Source of the DNA: Pseudisothecium myosuroides
Taxonomy: Eukaryota > Streptophyta > Bryopsida > Hypnales > Lembophyllaceae
Length of the DNA: 64,000 nucleotides
Direction: 5' to 3'
Assembly (NCBI GenBank): GCA_951799445.1
Contig: OX637287.1
Location: 49,257,724-49,321,723, forward strand
Part shown: positions 24,309 through 37,915 of the stretch, one piece after another
Numbering within the stretch: position 1 is the first letter of the stretch
Layout: the number at the start of each line of letters is the position of its first letter
Notes under the pieces: generated by a model
Databases searched by the model: none
What the model was told of the DNA's origin: nothing
What the model saw: the letters and a program-made list of their open reading frames with translations, nothing else
Translations under genes and position numbers: made by a program

Positions 24309-27300
24309 ATCGATCTCTAAACTAGCTCAACAAAATGGAAACATAAAAAAAAACGATAAAAAATACTCTTCCACAAAAGCGCTGTGGACTGATACTCATG
24401 AGCTCAACTCCATCGCACGCATACCGAGACTCCAAACCCTACCACGTTGCAAACTCGGCAATCCCGATGTGCCACCGCTGTCAATTAATCTCGCCCAAAC
24501 TATCTCAATAAAAATTGAGCAATAAAAACTGAAAAATATACTCTGGTCATGGTTCAGCTTCGTCCATGGACTCCACAGCACATACACGGATATTACAAAC
24601 CCTAGTACCTCCAAATCAAGCTCCTGAGCTCAATTGGGCACCATTTCGAACGCCGTAAAGAGGGACGGATACGGCAGGGGCCTGCGGCAGTCGCTGGCGT
24701 TGCGGCTGCGACAGCCAAAGCGAGCAGGAATGGGAGAGACAGACGAGAATGGGCGATGGCAGTGAGTCCTGGAGACGACAGAAAGAGACGCCGGAGAGGG
24801 CTTCGCCGAGCTAGGGCTTGCGGCAGCGGCCGGCCCACGCTACCTGCCTTTAAAAAGCAAAAGTGATACAACTTTTCCTGTCAAATAATTACCGTAAATG
24901 AATTTGGCAAATGAAATTCGGCAAATGCCTAACAATTGAAAGATTTTTTTTTTTATACAATTTAAAAAAAAAAAAAAAATCCCAATAATTTTGACACTTG
25001 TTTATAGAAATATTTCGCCATTCTTGACTATTGGATATAGTATAAGTACATTTTTATGACGAAAATGCTACGAGAAACTGTATTTATGTTTGGTCATTGC
25101 TCCTAACTTTACCCCTAAGAGTCCTTGGCATGAAGGAATATAGAGATTGTGAACTTTTTTGGGTAAAGTAATTTGTTGCATAAATAGAATTTAGATATGA
25201 GATCTTTATTTTTGCATTTTACTTTTTCTTTTCATTCCATCAATACATGATTGAACTCATTCAAAATCTTGCACAAGAATCATAAAGCACCAAGTAACCA
25301 CACAAAGCAGTTGCATCATTGAAGAATAGACAAAAATTTCCTTCAAAACATATTTAGTTGTACTTCATCCATTTCCTATAGGTCTGGTAGTAAACTCCTT
25401 AAAACATTCGTAATTGACCTAGTGGATGCAAGCTCTTATAGAGCATCCTTTATACATTTGTTGAAAGAGTCTTTTCACAAATAGTTGCGTGGTTCAATTA
25501 AAAAAGAATTAAATGATTGCTCAATGGAACCATACATAGTTGATTGTTCCAAATTTACACGCTTGGGCTTTGTATTTTGACCCTTCACACCATATACTAG
25601 CACTTTGATAGCATGTGAAGAGCCCACAATTTCCTTTGTACAGCATGACTATGATCATATAGGTCTAAACTTCCCACCTTCTAAAAAGAAAAACAAATAA
25701 GAAATGCATGCTCAAAAGTTTGAGATTTAGTGTGAAAATGAAGAAATTTAAGGTTTGAAGTAGGAGGTTTGGGCCAAGGAGGAGTTGCTAGCAAATGAAC
25801 TAGACCTATTACGGACTCTATTCTATACCCACCATTTGGCGTTGCGAAGCCTACATCTTGTCTTTGTACTGTAGGTGCTTTTAGGAATTGAAGATCTACA
25901 AAGAATCATAAATATGATACTGTATCATATTTGCCTCATAGACTAATAAATATTATGAAATCAATTAAAATATGACAAGACATATACCATTGAATTGATA
26001 ATTCAAAAAATTCAGTATTGTTTGTTTGGATATCATTTTAACATTTAAACCTTATCATGCTTGAATGTAGCACCATATACATAGAATATGAGACCTCTTT
26101 GAAGCTTTTAAGACTTATAGGAGGTGCAATGAAGATCCAAATTAGAAGTGCCACATGTCATTGGGTCCAAATTGTTATGAATACAACTTTTGTCACTATT
26201 TTATTTCATTTTGTGAACCCTCTATGTCAAATATACAAAGCAAATATTGCATCCAAAATTAGGCTTTTTAGACCTTTAAGGATTAATAGTAAAGTTCTAA
26301 ACCACTAAAATGCAAGCTTTAATATATTGGAATATTCTTTAATTTGATAACAAGAATGTTTTAAAATATGACCAATTTAATAAACCAAATTTTTAATATT
26401 TAAGCGTGATTTTTAGACAATATTTATATCATTTATTTATCACTTATACCTTCACGTACAAGTACAACGCTTTGCTTGCAATGTTGAATTATATTTTGAT
26501 CATTTTCTTTACATATATTGTAGTTGTAGTTCAAGGTCAATTCTAAAAAAAGATGCCCAAAATTGTAAGAAAATTATTTCTTCAAGAAATAAAAAATTTG
26601 CATGGTGAAAAAAAGAACATTGACTAAAAATTCTATTTTTAGCATATGCCAACCTCATCTTTTGAAAAAAAGTAATTACTTGACAAAAAGTGCCAACCAT
26701 GTTCTAAACTTATAGCAAATTTAAAAAATCTTATAAAAATATATTACAAGTTTTAACCAAAAGCTGTGGAATACATTATAACACTATAATATCAAAATAA
26801 ATAAATTCTAACATGTCCTTATAGAATAGTAATAGAAATAAATAGGATATTTTTTTATATTGGTTGGTGTTTAATATATTATGGTTATAATACGATAGTG
26901 TGATTTTCATCCAACTTTCATCCATATTCATCCATAATATATGATTTCATCCAAATTGCATCTAATTCTCACAAAAATTAGATATCATTCATTTATAATT
27001 CATTCAACTAGTTTGATGAGGTCTAGTCTAATCAAATTCTTATACTAATTAGATTAATTTGTACACTTCAACCAATCATGCAATTTACAAAGTTATTAAC
27101 TACAAGGGGGAATAATATAGCATTGTAGATTCATATATGAGTATCAATAGAAAGGGTGATAGGATTCTAGAATGCCACATTTTACTACTTTTGGACTAAA
27201 CATTTTACTATACTACTTTGGAATTTTACGATGTTTGTACAGATCTCTTGATATTTGTTTAGATCTCCAGATGTTTTGTATCAATCTCCCAATGTTTGGC

Positions 27301-28658
27301 ATAGATCCCCCGATGTTTTGCATTATCTCCTAATGATCAATTTTTTTTCTATTGATGGCTATTATTAATTCTAGACTTTCAAAAGTCTAGAAGTAGTTAA
27401 TTGTGGTATTAGAACACATGAGGATTTAAATCCATATATATGCTTTAATATATATTTCATGCCATCAATAAGCAAACCAACTCCAATGCCTAGTTTAGGG
27501 TACCTTAATCCTTGGAAAATGGAACATGGAACTATATAGTCAAATTTGAAAGTCTCTTATTATATCCTCCATTTTAAAGCTATTTATGAGTGAATCTTTT
27601 TGGTTTTATTTTTCAGAGATGAAATCACACATTCACACGTCCATTGTATGTCGTAACATTTTTAAATTTTTTGATAGAATTTGATAGAATTTTTGAAGAA
27701 AAAATGAAGAAAAATCATATCAAATACAAATCATGCTCAAAAAATTTGAAATTTTCAAAATAGAAGTACATTATAGTATAGAACATTGTAGTGTAAAGAA
27801 AATTTCTCAACCACTCCAAATTTACAAACAAGATTATAGAACTTCAAATTTATATGAAATGATTATTTTTAGGAATTCTCCAAAATTTCCAAGTGCCATA
27901 GAAATTGCACTTTAGAAGCTAAATTTCTTAGTTTTGCTCAAAAGCAGAAGAAATCATTTTGAATGTCAAAATCAAGTTCAAAAGACAAAAAGCTCAAAGT
28001 ATTGAAATACACCAGATAGTGTACCATTTTTTTGATAAACTACCCCATAAAAAATAAAAAATAAACCACTAAAATATCTTGAACTTAAGTCAATCATGTG
28101 AATATAGCATTAGAAAAGCTGCACACAAAAAATTGGATGAATATCATCCATTCTTCAATATGCACAAAGCCTATTTGACAATCCAAAGGACACGACGTCC
28201 TCGGCATCCTTCCAAGGTTAAACACTACACATTGGGCTTCTAGCAAGCACCAAATCTCTTAGTAAAGACATGCTCACCAAGGGAGATATATTTTGAATGT
28301 TCTATGTCTAAATCCAAACTTTCAATACCTATTTCATACAATTTTGTGATGTACTTCCAAATGATAATATTGTTGAGTTCTACTCACATATGAATGAATA
28401 TGAATGAATAGAAAGTTAATTTTTATCGGCAACTTCTTATTGAGTGCACAGGAGATTCTCTCATACCTGGGAGGAAGACATCCCCCAAACAGTCGAGAGT
28501 AGTTTGTGACAGAAACTTCCAATATTGGGGTGTTGTAGCAGGTCATTTGCCACGTCGATTCTGCTCACAATTTGGGAGACACCCCAGGCAGGCTATAAAC
28601 AAATTACACCACTGGAAATGAATGAGGTGAGACACTGAAAGGGGAATTGGAAAGTTAA
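24309..28658. other. Trihelix promoter and long AT-rich intergenic region
   Basis: 24309-24850 is GC-richer and probably the upstream region of the trihelix gene. From 24850 to 28300 the DNA is AT-rich with no gene I can support. 27228-27335 is a degenerate tandem array of about 28 bp built on ATCTCC(N)GATGTTTTG. Near 26905-26970 several TTTCATCCA motifs cluster. Past 28440 lies the 3' flank of the metallo-hydrolase gene. Confidence 0.5.
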
Positions 28659-31600
28659 TTAATGAACTGGCTTCTGACTCTCAAGCTGGACTTGCATGAA
28701 GTGTCCCGAAAGAGGAGGCACCGCAAATCTGCAACCAACAACAGTCTTTCCAACTTCAGGAGTCACCCATACTGATTAAAATTGACATCAAATAGTACCT
28801 TGAATATGCTCCCAAAGGTAATTGGAAATTTCATCAGTGTTTTCTTCAATAAAATTATATACCAATGAAATACCTGGCTTTAATTCCAGCTTTCCGGAGG
28901 TCGGCTTCAAAGTCGTTCACGGACCCAATGAGTTGAAGCAGGGGGGCTACCCAACTGACAAAAATTCCACACAACAAACAAGATCATGTTAGTGAAAAAT
29001 TGAAAGAATGTTCATCCTAGAGTCTCTCCTCAATGTAAGAAACAAATAGCAGGATTTCAGTTTTTCACAAAACCGTATACAACTGATTAGTAGGAAGGTC
29101 TTTGAATGATCGACGATCACATAAAAGCCACCTAATGATGCATAAGAAGAGGTCTGTATGATCATTGTAACCAAAGGAAACCGCCTAAAGAATTATGACA
29201 GAGATTCAATTTATGATATTGTCTAACAGTTCCCGAAACAGTCTACATTACATTCCCGAAAACCTAGTTAAAACACAAACCAACTGAAGGGACATCTGCA
29301 AAAGGATTCGTGGATTACTAACCCCGTCATTTCGAGATGGGTTAGCTGAATGGGGACAACCAACTGAGGCTTCAATATGCCCAGCAGACGCACAGCTTCC
29401 TCAACGCTCTCTGTCAATGGAAATCCAGCCACTTTGTACTGACGCCCCGGAGTGATGACCACATCAACTGCACTCTCCCACAAAGCCATCATTCCATGTG
29501 AGACATAAGATGCATAAAGCATTGATTGCCCAAATGAGAAAAACGAGCTTCTCAAATTTTCTCACAATTTCCTCATCTGGTACTATTCTTGTAGTGGATT
29601 CTTTTGAAAAAAATGAAACCTTGTGCACAATTGCAAGAAAAGAGTACAAACCTGGACTCATCGACCGGACAGATTCCTCGTCAAAACTACAATGAGGTTC
29701 ATAGTATAATCTGCGCAGCATCAAAGCTTACCGAACATCAAAAGCAAGAATCACAACCCTATGAGAACAACTCTTTAAGATGGAAATCCTTGTTGACACA
29801 TGAGCAATATCACACAAATAATGAAATTTCGAGTATTGGTGGGCTTATTCCAAAAATAGTACAAAACCGTAATCATCAATGAGAATAAGGAGCTTGGTTC
29901 ATTCTTAGCAAAAGAATGTTAAAAAGGGAAGTTTGAAAACCTTCCCAATTTCCAATTGCAACTTATTTCAACCTGTACACTCAACATTCAGATTGTATAT
30001 AGTCAAACATCACACCAAGGCTATCAATTTGAGTTCAAATTGATACTTGTTGATCTAAAACATTTTTCAAAAGTCAAATATTTGCCAAAATACACCAAGT
30101 GTTCAATATGTAACTTAACCGAATCCCATAAAGTGATAAACTATAGCCAAAACTCCTTACCTAAGCTTGGTTTGCATTTCCTGTAGCACAAAGCCATTCT
30201 CACGAAGCGCCCATGGAGGACCCACACGGCCACCCACAGTTGCCCATACTTGCAAACCACGGATCTGCGTGGAGGTGCCATGGGCAAGGCTTCTCACGTC
30301 CGAAAAGCCCAGTCGTTCGACAATACTTGCAGCTTTGGAAGAGGCAATGACTGGAATATCCTTTCTACACTCATGGACCACCCAACTTTCATGAGGGGAG
30401 AAAATGGGAGCATTGAGAATGTTGTACAAGGATTATCTCACTAATAGAGTTCCCACTTCCCATCCCCCAGGTGTTCTAGAAATTTAGCCACATAACAATT
30501 GATAGGATTTACATTCGTAATTGCCTAATATGGAGTTACGATTGTTAAGATGAACACTTAAACTTCCTTACACAAAATTACAATCGACAACATTTGACAA
30601 AGATAGATATTCCACGAGTTCTTTTCTCTACGAATATCAACAGTACAGTAGTGATTTACTAAATTCAATTGTCCAGTTCACGATTCAGTAAAATGCTCAG
30701 GATCTGGAAGCGTCAAACTGATAGAAAGAATTTCGGTCAAGAAAAGCTCGGATCTTGGTACCTCAATTGCTTGAGAGTAGGTAGGTGGCAGTGGTCTTCC
30801 CATTCCTGCGAAATCAAATTCACTAATGCATGTAAGAGTTCTGGACAGACTGAAAACTTTAGGACATAATTCAAAAATAATTGAAACACATATCAATCTC
30901 TCCCAGAAAAGGCCATTGATCATTTTTCTCAGCACAGTAAGTAGAGTATTGCATTCATAATTTGAACTCGCCCTTGTTGGACCTTCTATGTGCCTCAAAC
31001 CTAAGAATATGCAGAAGTAATTCCAGGCGATGGACTATCAAGGATACATCAAATTTGTACTAAACTGGACTCGGAGGATGAAACCTAACATACTATAGGA
31101 TTTCTTCCTCCATTCCCAATGCTTTTGAAGACCCATGAACTTGGCTTCAGAAGATCCTTATAAATCACAATCCCCACAAAACAGAGAAATGAGACCTAGT
31201 AGGGATTGCGATAAGGCCAGAATGGCAGCCAGGCCATCCCGCTTAGGACCTAGTAAAGAAAGTATAGAAAAGGGTTAATCTCATTAAACCTTTTGCTTCT
31301 ACAAACAAACTAAGGGTTCTCTGTAGGACTTTGCAGCCTTCAACACCCGATAAATTGCGGGGTCCTCTAGACTACTCCTGTCGTAAAATGTACCTGAGAG
31401 ATGAGAATGGCATCAACGCTATTCACATACTCCATTGTCAAGTCCCCAGGGAATTCACCCTTCCGTCGAGACTGCGAGCGTCCTGCAAGATCAACGACCA
31501 GTCCGATTTCCACCATTAGTTTCCGCTCCAGGAAGTGAATCAAACAAAATGCAACAATTATTCCGCCGGTAATATATGAGCCAAACACAGTCAATCAAAA

Positions 31601-33056
31601 CGGAACACTCTTGACATCAGCTTCTCTCTCTCCTTGGGCCCATCCACTATTTCAAAAGAAAAGCATGGCATCCAAGAATTAATGATCCGCCCAAATTTTT
31701 CTTTCTTTCACGCAACTTTCCAAATATGCTGAGTTCAATACTTGAAAGCAAGCTTACTCACAAGTCATGGATTATCATGGTTCAAAAGCAGCAAGCTTGA
31801 AATATATTGCCACATGGATCTAAAGTTGCAGTTGCCATTAGGAGTTCTCACATCACGTTATTTATTTACTTGTCTTTAATACTAGTGGAAAGGATGCAAG
31901 TCCAGCACTACTCGAGAATGTTATGAAATGCTCAAGAATGTTATGAAGGTCAATAGATTTCTGCACTAAAACGTAAAAATGGGTGAGAAATTCAGGTCAG
32001 GCGCACCAGTGTAGACCCAGCCCTGATCCCAAAACGTTTGGTTGTCAACAAGCCACGGATCAGCAAGCACTCGAAGCCCGGATGCTTCAAATTCCAGCAG
32101 CCACATGTTGCCCTCTGCCATGAAACGAAACGAAGGCCCTGCTTCCGGCACCTCACTCGATTCTTTCTGTGGGACCACTTCGTTCTTTCCTCGTACTGCA
32201 GCCGATGCAGGACGACTGCTCCCCCTTTCCATTACCATTCTCATATGAGAATCCTTGAAGCGCCTGCAAGTGCCACTGCACTGTCCACAGGTTGAGATCC
32301 CTGAACCCTGATTCTATTCAATTCCCGCAGCAAACTGAGGTTACATACAGAGTCTAGTGCTGCCAGTTAGAAACTTACTCTGTGAAAATAACTAAAGTAG
32401 AGGATCTAATTGTGCGGGGTCTGTTTCCCATGGACTGAAAAGTCACTCATTCTCATTGCAAGTGACTTGTAAGAAATGAGATCAAATTCTAGGTTGTATC
32501 AGTCAAACTACACTAGACACAATACTCATGGTTTAAGAGTCTCTTGAATCCCTATTACTTCAAACTTCAAAAAATTCCAACTAATTGATAGAATATCCAA
32601 TAAAACATATTTTAGTGCACTAATATATCGTCAAGCATGGGGGAAGTCCACGAAAAGAAAAAAGATAAGAGATAAGAGATAAGAAATCAAATCCTTCAAA
32701 CAATGGAAACCACTCAAAACAGCTGAAACCCACTGGAATACAGTCGTTCCCTACCTGACACAATTCTTACAAGCCTAAAAATCCTAAAGATCCTAAAACT
32801 CCAAGCAAAACTGGTTCCCAGATTTGCAAGAATTGAACGCTTTGTTTCGAAACCTTCCAGAAATTTATATATACGAACACAAAATTTCAAGGAATTACTA
32901 ATTAGCAGATTACGAGTAGGAAGAGATTAGGAGTATTGGGCACCTAAACGAGGCGCCTCGTAATCCAAGCTGCTGGGAATTCAATTGACCTGAAACCGCA
33001 AATGGCCTCGTTATTTCGCAGATTCGCACGTAAGATGGCGACGCCATAGCTACCAT
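28659..33056 (-). CDS. Metallo-beta-lactamase-fold hydrolase, probably plastid-targeted
   Basis: Nine exons: 33056-32944, 32263-32007, 31482-31394, 30805-30762, 30364-30161, 29710-29652, 29467-29323, 28954-28874, 28728-28659; 353 residues. All phases agree across the eight introns. The N-terminus (MVAMASPSYVRI...) looks like a chloroplast transit peptide. The fold begins near residue 75. Landmarks are the strand ending in LADPWLVDNQTFWDQGW, the metal motif ILISQEWEDHCH (149-160, DHCH at 157-160), the GPPW-ENGF segment, YYEPHC (238-243, a further metal-ligand His) and a C-terminal LKPQLVVPIQ segment. These match the plant Metallo-hydrolase/oxidoreductase superfamily (UlaG-like), whose substrate is unknown. 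The 44-nt exon 4 carries the metal site. The start is uncertain: an in-frame ATG at 33149 would add 31 residues. The 5' third is duplicated as a broken copy at 49588-52956. Confidence 0.88.
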
Positions 33057-34217
33057 TGTACTCACAATCGCTTCAAGACTCGGGAGAAGCTCCGGAGAAT
33101 CCAATGTCCACCCCCAAGTCTGCAAATTCGTGGAGCACACTCTGCGCAAAAATCCTAAACATGCTCGTGTTTGCTGCGTGATGAAAAACCAATTCCATTC
33201 AGTGATTGAATTGCATCAAAGCTCGACCGTCCCCCAAAGTTGGAATTGAAGCGAGCTGGACAAGTGGAAGTGTCCGGGGCCAAGTGTGCTGGATGAACAA
33301 TATTCAGTTTTGGAAGTTTTTTAATTTTAATTTTAATTTTTTACAAGCGTGTTGAAGAACACACTGCTAGGGGTTTCCGTCATGTAGAGAGGCTGATTTC
33401 GTGCCAGATAAACACAATCTGTCATTGTCAAGTATTGAACCCGCAACCACGCCATTTGGTTTGGCAATTTTGGCAGTTTTGGATGTAAGGTAAGGTTACT
33501 GCACCTAATTGAGTCCAACAAGCAAGAGAGTATTGTCCCTACTAATAAATTGCCTTAGTTTGAGATGGATCTTGTTGGAAGTTAAAAGAGTATTTTAGAT
33601 TTTCTTCTAACTCATTTTTCGGGCACCATAACCCTAAACTGAGAATTTTCACCTAAATTCTAAACCTTGCGTTCTCATATATAGAGTATTTACATTTTAG
33701 ACAAGAATTTATAGGGGTTGGTTTTAGAAAGGGGATACAATTAGGTGTATTTATCCTTTTGAGTTGACCGCTTGAGGGTTGAGGAAATATCATTTATTTT
33801 TAAGGTGGAGAAATTATATAAAAAACAATACAAGGATGTACATTTGAGTGCACAGTGATGACTTGCACTATGCACTCAATCTGATCGAGACACCCTTAGC
33901 ATAACATTCAGTAGCAGTCACTGGCTCTGCCCTCCCTCGAACGAAATGGTGTGGAATATACCACACCATATCAGTAACTACTGATTTTATGCGGACAGTT
34001 GTCAATATTTGTCAGAACCGAACTTCGTGCCCGCGCCGCGATTGTACACTGAAGTAGTGGAAAATTAAAAATTTGCAAGTAAAACTGAATACAAAACAAT
34101 AAGAACTTTAAACAAAATGCTAATGGATTCATTGAGTATTGATTTTTATGTTATTATAGAATTACCTTACTCTGAATTGGAACCCATTTATGCATTGTGC
34201 TTTACAAGCGAGAAGAC
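33057..34217. other. Metallo-hydrolase upstream region and intergenic spacer
   Basis: Carries the upstream region of the metallo-hydrolase gene. It also holds the uninterrupted targets of the two TTAA elements found in the duplicate block: around 33545-33549 and TTAA at 33582-33585. No other gene is seen. Confidence 0.5.
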
Positions 34218-34816
34218 AACTCTTTATATGCACATGGAGTGGTAGGAGGTAGAGCAATCCATGTGGGATAAATAAAATAGAATTTGTAGGTTCTCATGCA
34301 CTCATAGTTAAGTCAAAAATAAAGAATTGTGTTAAAAGTAGAATTTCAGACCTCGTTTAGGCATAGTAAAATAACTTTTTTCAAAAAACTTTGAACTAAA
34401 AAAAGTTGTTAAATGAAGATAAGTTTCACCTCCAAAAATCCGTTTGGGATTTTGAATCTCCAATCAAAAGTTATGAATAAATTTTGGAGAGGATTTTTAA
34501 TGGATATTTTCTACAAAGTCATTTTAAAATCCATTCCAACCCCTCTCCGAATTTTATTCATAACTTTTGATTGGAGATTCAAAATCCCAAACGGATTTTT
34601 GGAGGTGAAACTTATCTTCATTTAACAACTTTTTTTAGTTCAAAGTTTTTTGAAAAAAGTTATTTTACTATGCCTAAACGAGGTCTGAAATTCTACTTTT
34701 AACACAATTCTTTGTTTTTGACTTAACTATGAGTGCATGAGAACTTACAAATTCTAATTTATTTATCTCACATGGATTGCTCTATGTCCTACCACCCCAT
34801 GTGTATATATAGAGTT
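34218..34816. repeat. Near-perfect 600-bp palindrome (foldback)
   Basis: The left arm starts AACTCTTTATATGCACATGG and the right arm ends CCATGTGTATATATAGAGTT. The arms stay complementary almost to the centre (about 34517) through GCACTCATAGTTAAGTC, CCTCGTTTAGGCATAGTAAA and AAATCCGTTTGGGATTTTGA. The inner two thirds belong to the foldback family of 4959-5312 and 50801-51369. It lies in DNA absent from the duplicate block. Confidence 0.85.
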
Positions 34817-35149
34817 ATCTTTCACTTTGAAACCCAAAATAAGTTATTGATTGCAAATATTAACAAGGCATTAGTGTATTGCTCGTCGGATTCTTTGCCA
34901 ACATCTTTCACTACAATATTTGATGATTTGTTTGTCTAGTCTTGAAATTAAGAAAAAAAAATGGAACATACCATAATGTACTGTCACTATCCCGGTACCA
35001 AAGTTTACATAAATTAAGTGGGGATGAAAGTCGTGGATGAGGACTTCGGAGAGGAAAAGGCAGCCTCTCTGAAGGCTACTGAATGTTATGAGCTTCTCCA
35101 ATTTATTGTTTTCCAGGGATGAGACCTTTATTCAATTTCAGGAATAGTA

Positions 35150-35558
35150 AGGTAGGAGGCTCAGAAATGGAGCATCTAAGGGCTGGTCCCCCTTTTTCAT
35201 GTATTTCCTTGGACGGAAATATTTTTAGCTCATTTTTCAAACATAGAGAAATGAAGAGGAATCTAACCCAAGTGGTTTCATATTTTTTCGAGCATTTTTG
35301 AATTACTTATGAATTTTCAAACGAGTTGAATCATAGGTCCCTATTTGTGACCCTAGGTTTTTCATAAACGGTTCACTTGCAATTCTAAATAAAAATGGGG
35401 AAAGCAAAGAGAATGATTGGCTCTTGCAATTAATAATGCTTTTTTCCTTGATACATTCAATGATTACACTAGTCAATTTCAGAACCAACTCATGTCCATT
35501 TCACAACCATTTATGGGGTCCATTCTTATTGCCCGCTCTGTTTTACAGCCTCCTACCT
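35150..35558. mobile_element. TA-flanked MITE, ends AGGTAGGAGGC
   Basis: Inverted ends AGGTAGGAGGC and GCCTCCTACCT, with TA on both sides (35148-35149 and 35559-35560). The duplicate block reads AATAGTATATCAGG at about 58972, with a single TA: a clean empty site. TA duplication points to the Tc1/mariner (Stowaway-like) class. No coding sequence. Confidence 0.82.
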
Positions 35559-36368
35559 TATATCAGGTGTTTGACTCAAGTGTTAAAAAGACATGAGCTA
35601 ATGCGTATCTGCTTGTGTATCCATATCCGCAGGTACTGGTAGGCAATTTTGAGCACATATTAATACGAATAGGAGTGGAATCAGATTTCTTTGTCAAAAC
35701 ATGAATTATCATGAATTTTAGAAGTGGTCTACCTCAAAGTCTGTAAGTGCCTGTAAGTTCCTCCAAAACTCATAGAAAATTATCCTATAACACTTGGTCA
35801 TGCGACATACATTGCCACTTTATTTTTCTAAAACGGTTACAATGTGAAGGCCATAAAATGGTCACATTCTACAAGGCTTCTAACTTATACCTGTCCCAGT
35901 TCAGTATCACCTTCCATTACATCATACCGTTGATCTACTTTCTCATCAACCCCTACAGTAATGGATGTACCAATCCAATTCGAAACTCACTTAGTAGTAA
36001 TCCCACTAGTAGCAAGTGCTTAGAGTAATGCTGGAATCAGAAATGTCAAAAACCTTCCAGTGGTTAATTTGCTGCAACTATTTTTCATTTTCTCTCAGGG
36101 CTATTTACAGCGTTTGTAATTTCAAAGTTTTGAAGAGAAAATATATGCATATCTTCAAGAAAAAGTTCCGCATCATGTACACTTAAAGTCGTCCTCCAGT
36201 CCTGAAGTGAAACTGCCACACCAACCAATTCCTTGCAACGTGCACGCTCTTCACCATAACAAGAGCTCGTTCCTACCAGAGAATATACACTCAGCTATTC
36301 ACTGGCTTCCAACCTTTCACTGGAACTTAGACTGCACAGCTTTGGCACGCCATCCAGTATCCTGGCAG

Positions 36369-37915
36369 TCACCAATCTGTGTTCCAAGGCAGAAGAAGAT
36401 TCATGTGCTTCCCAATCCATGCAGTACTATATATACCCTTTTCATGCACTTGCCCCAGAGGACACGAAGGCAAGTCATGATCCCAGGAACGAGTCACCAA
36501 GTCAAATAATTTCGACTTCCCAGATGCCTGTGACATGAAAAACAGAGAGCTTTCGAACCCAATGACAACTATGCCAAGCAAGTCGAACCGCTTAATGAAC
36601 GGACTCTTACCAAATGGGGACCCCGTTTCCATGTCAAAAATCGCCATCACATCAGCTGCTGTTAGCTGCAGCACCGTCTCTTGCGTCATATCACGGGTTC
36701 TAATCTCCCGTACTTCATAATACCACTCCTCACACATGTCGTAAGGCAAACATTCCTCGCTGCACCATAGCACCAAAAACAAGCAGTTGTTGCTGACAAC
36801 AAGCGAAGAAGTGATGAAGCTAGAGGTGCGGACATCAACATTTTCCCAGGACTCCACTGTGAGATTGTACCTCAGCAGCCTCCAGACTGAGAGTTTAACT
36901 CCTTCAGAGTTGCACCCTATAAACAGAACGTACAAAAACCCTTGGTACATGACGATGCTATTGATGTCCCCAAGTCCACCATGCTCAATCCAAGATGCGT
37001 TGACGATGCTTTTCCATTCACAAGTGGCAGAATCATACACATGGATCAAGGGGTCATACTGAATCTTCAACCGTTCCTCGGACGGGAGAAGAGGATCGTC
37101 CGGAATCTCGATACCAGTGTTGAAGTTGTGGTTGATGAGGAAAATCTTGAAGGACGTGCTCTCTCCGACCATAAGCAGTTTCGGATCATCTGGCGAGTTC
37201 AAATGTCGCGCAATTTCTGGCAGGGTTACCTTTGTCAAGCCTTTCACGTTATGGACAATGATGGAAAGGTGCTGAGAACGGGGCTGAGCATGCGCCAGCC
37301 GCAAACGGCACACCAAACCGTCGTCCATGGATTGAACCCCAGAAACTAACGGACCGATGTTACAACCATCTTCGTCGAATGTGTACCTGGATGAAATTAG
37401 GTCAAACATGATGTAAATAATGTTGTAAATCACTAAACCAGCTGCATAAAAACCAGCTTCAACTTACAATTATGTGCCAAATTGCGTTTATAAATAGCAA
37501 CCTTGGTTTCCAGACCCTGAAAAGACGCTTTGTTTCTTGAAAATCTCAAAATTGAATGAACATTGCATAACATTTGCATGAAAAGCATGCCAAAAATAAT
37601 GGAAATTTTCATAAATTAACAATGAGTATACTCGTACCACCGTCTGGCGCTCAAGTCGAGGCAGGACCAAACTCCTTGATCTTCTTCATGGATCGCAGGA
37701 CCTCGATGCCTCAAATTTATGGTAATGAAAGATGGACCTCGACGTCTCCTCGCGTGTTGTCCATGCAGAGCAGCAAACTTGTCACTGAGGATAAGCTGGT
37801 TCCATTCCTTGCACACAGTGCGGTTTCTGCACACATCGGGCAAAAGCAAGAAAGACAACACATGTCCCACCATTTCCAACGGGAGCTGACTCCATGTGGA
37901 AGCGTCCATGTCCAT
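36369..37915 (-). CDS. F-box/kelch-type protein, copy A
   Basis: Exon 1 is 37915-37632 and exon 2 is 37386-36369; 433 residues. The F-box spans about residues 8-50 (LPLEMVGHVLSF, then RTVCKEW). The rest is a beta-propeller-like region with kelch-type strands such as HVYDSATCEWKSI, RYNLTVESWENVD and LFDLVTRSWDHDLP. Such proteins join SKP1 and cullin in SCF ubiquitin ligases and choose the substrate; the target here is unknown. The acceptor is TCATCCAG|GTACAC. The donor is either GA|GTATAC (used) or TG|GTACGA two codons earlier; both keep frame. The start is the MDMDAS ATG conserved in all three copies. A possible third exon lies at 36265-36085 (see findings). Paralogues are at 42688-44225 and 59797-61336. 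Confidence 0.88.
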
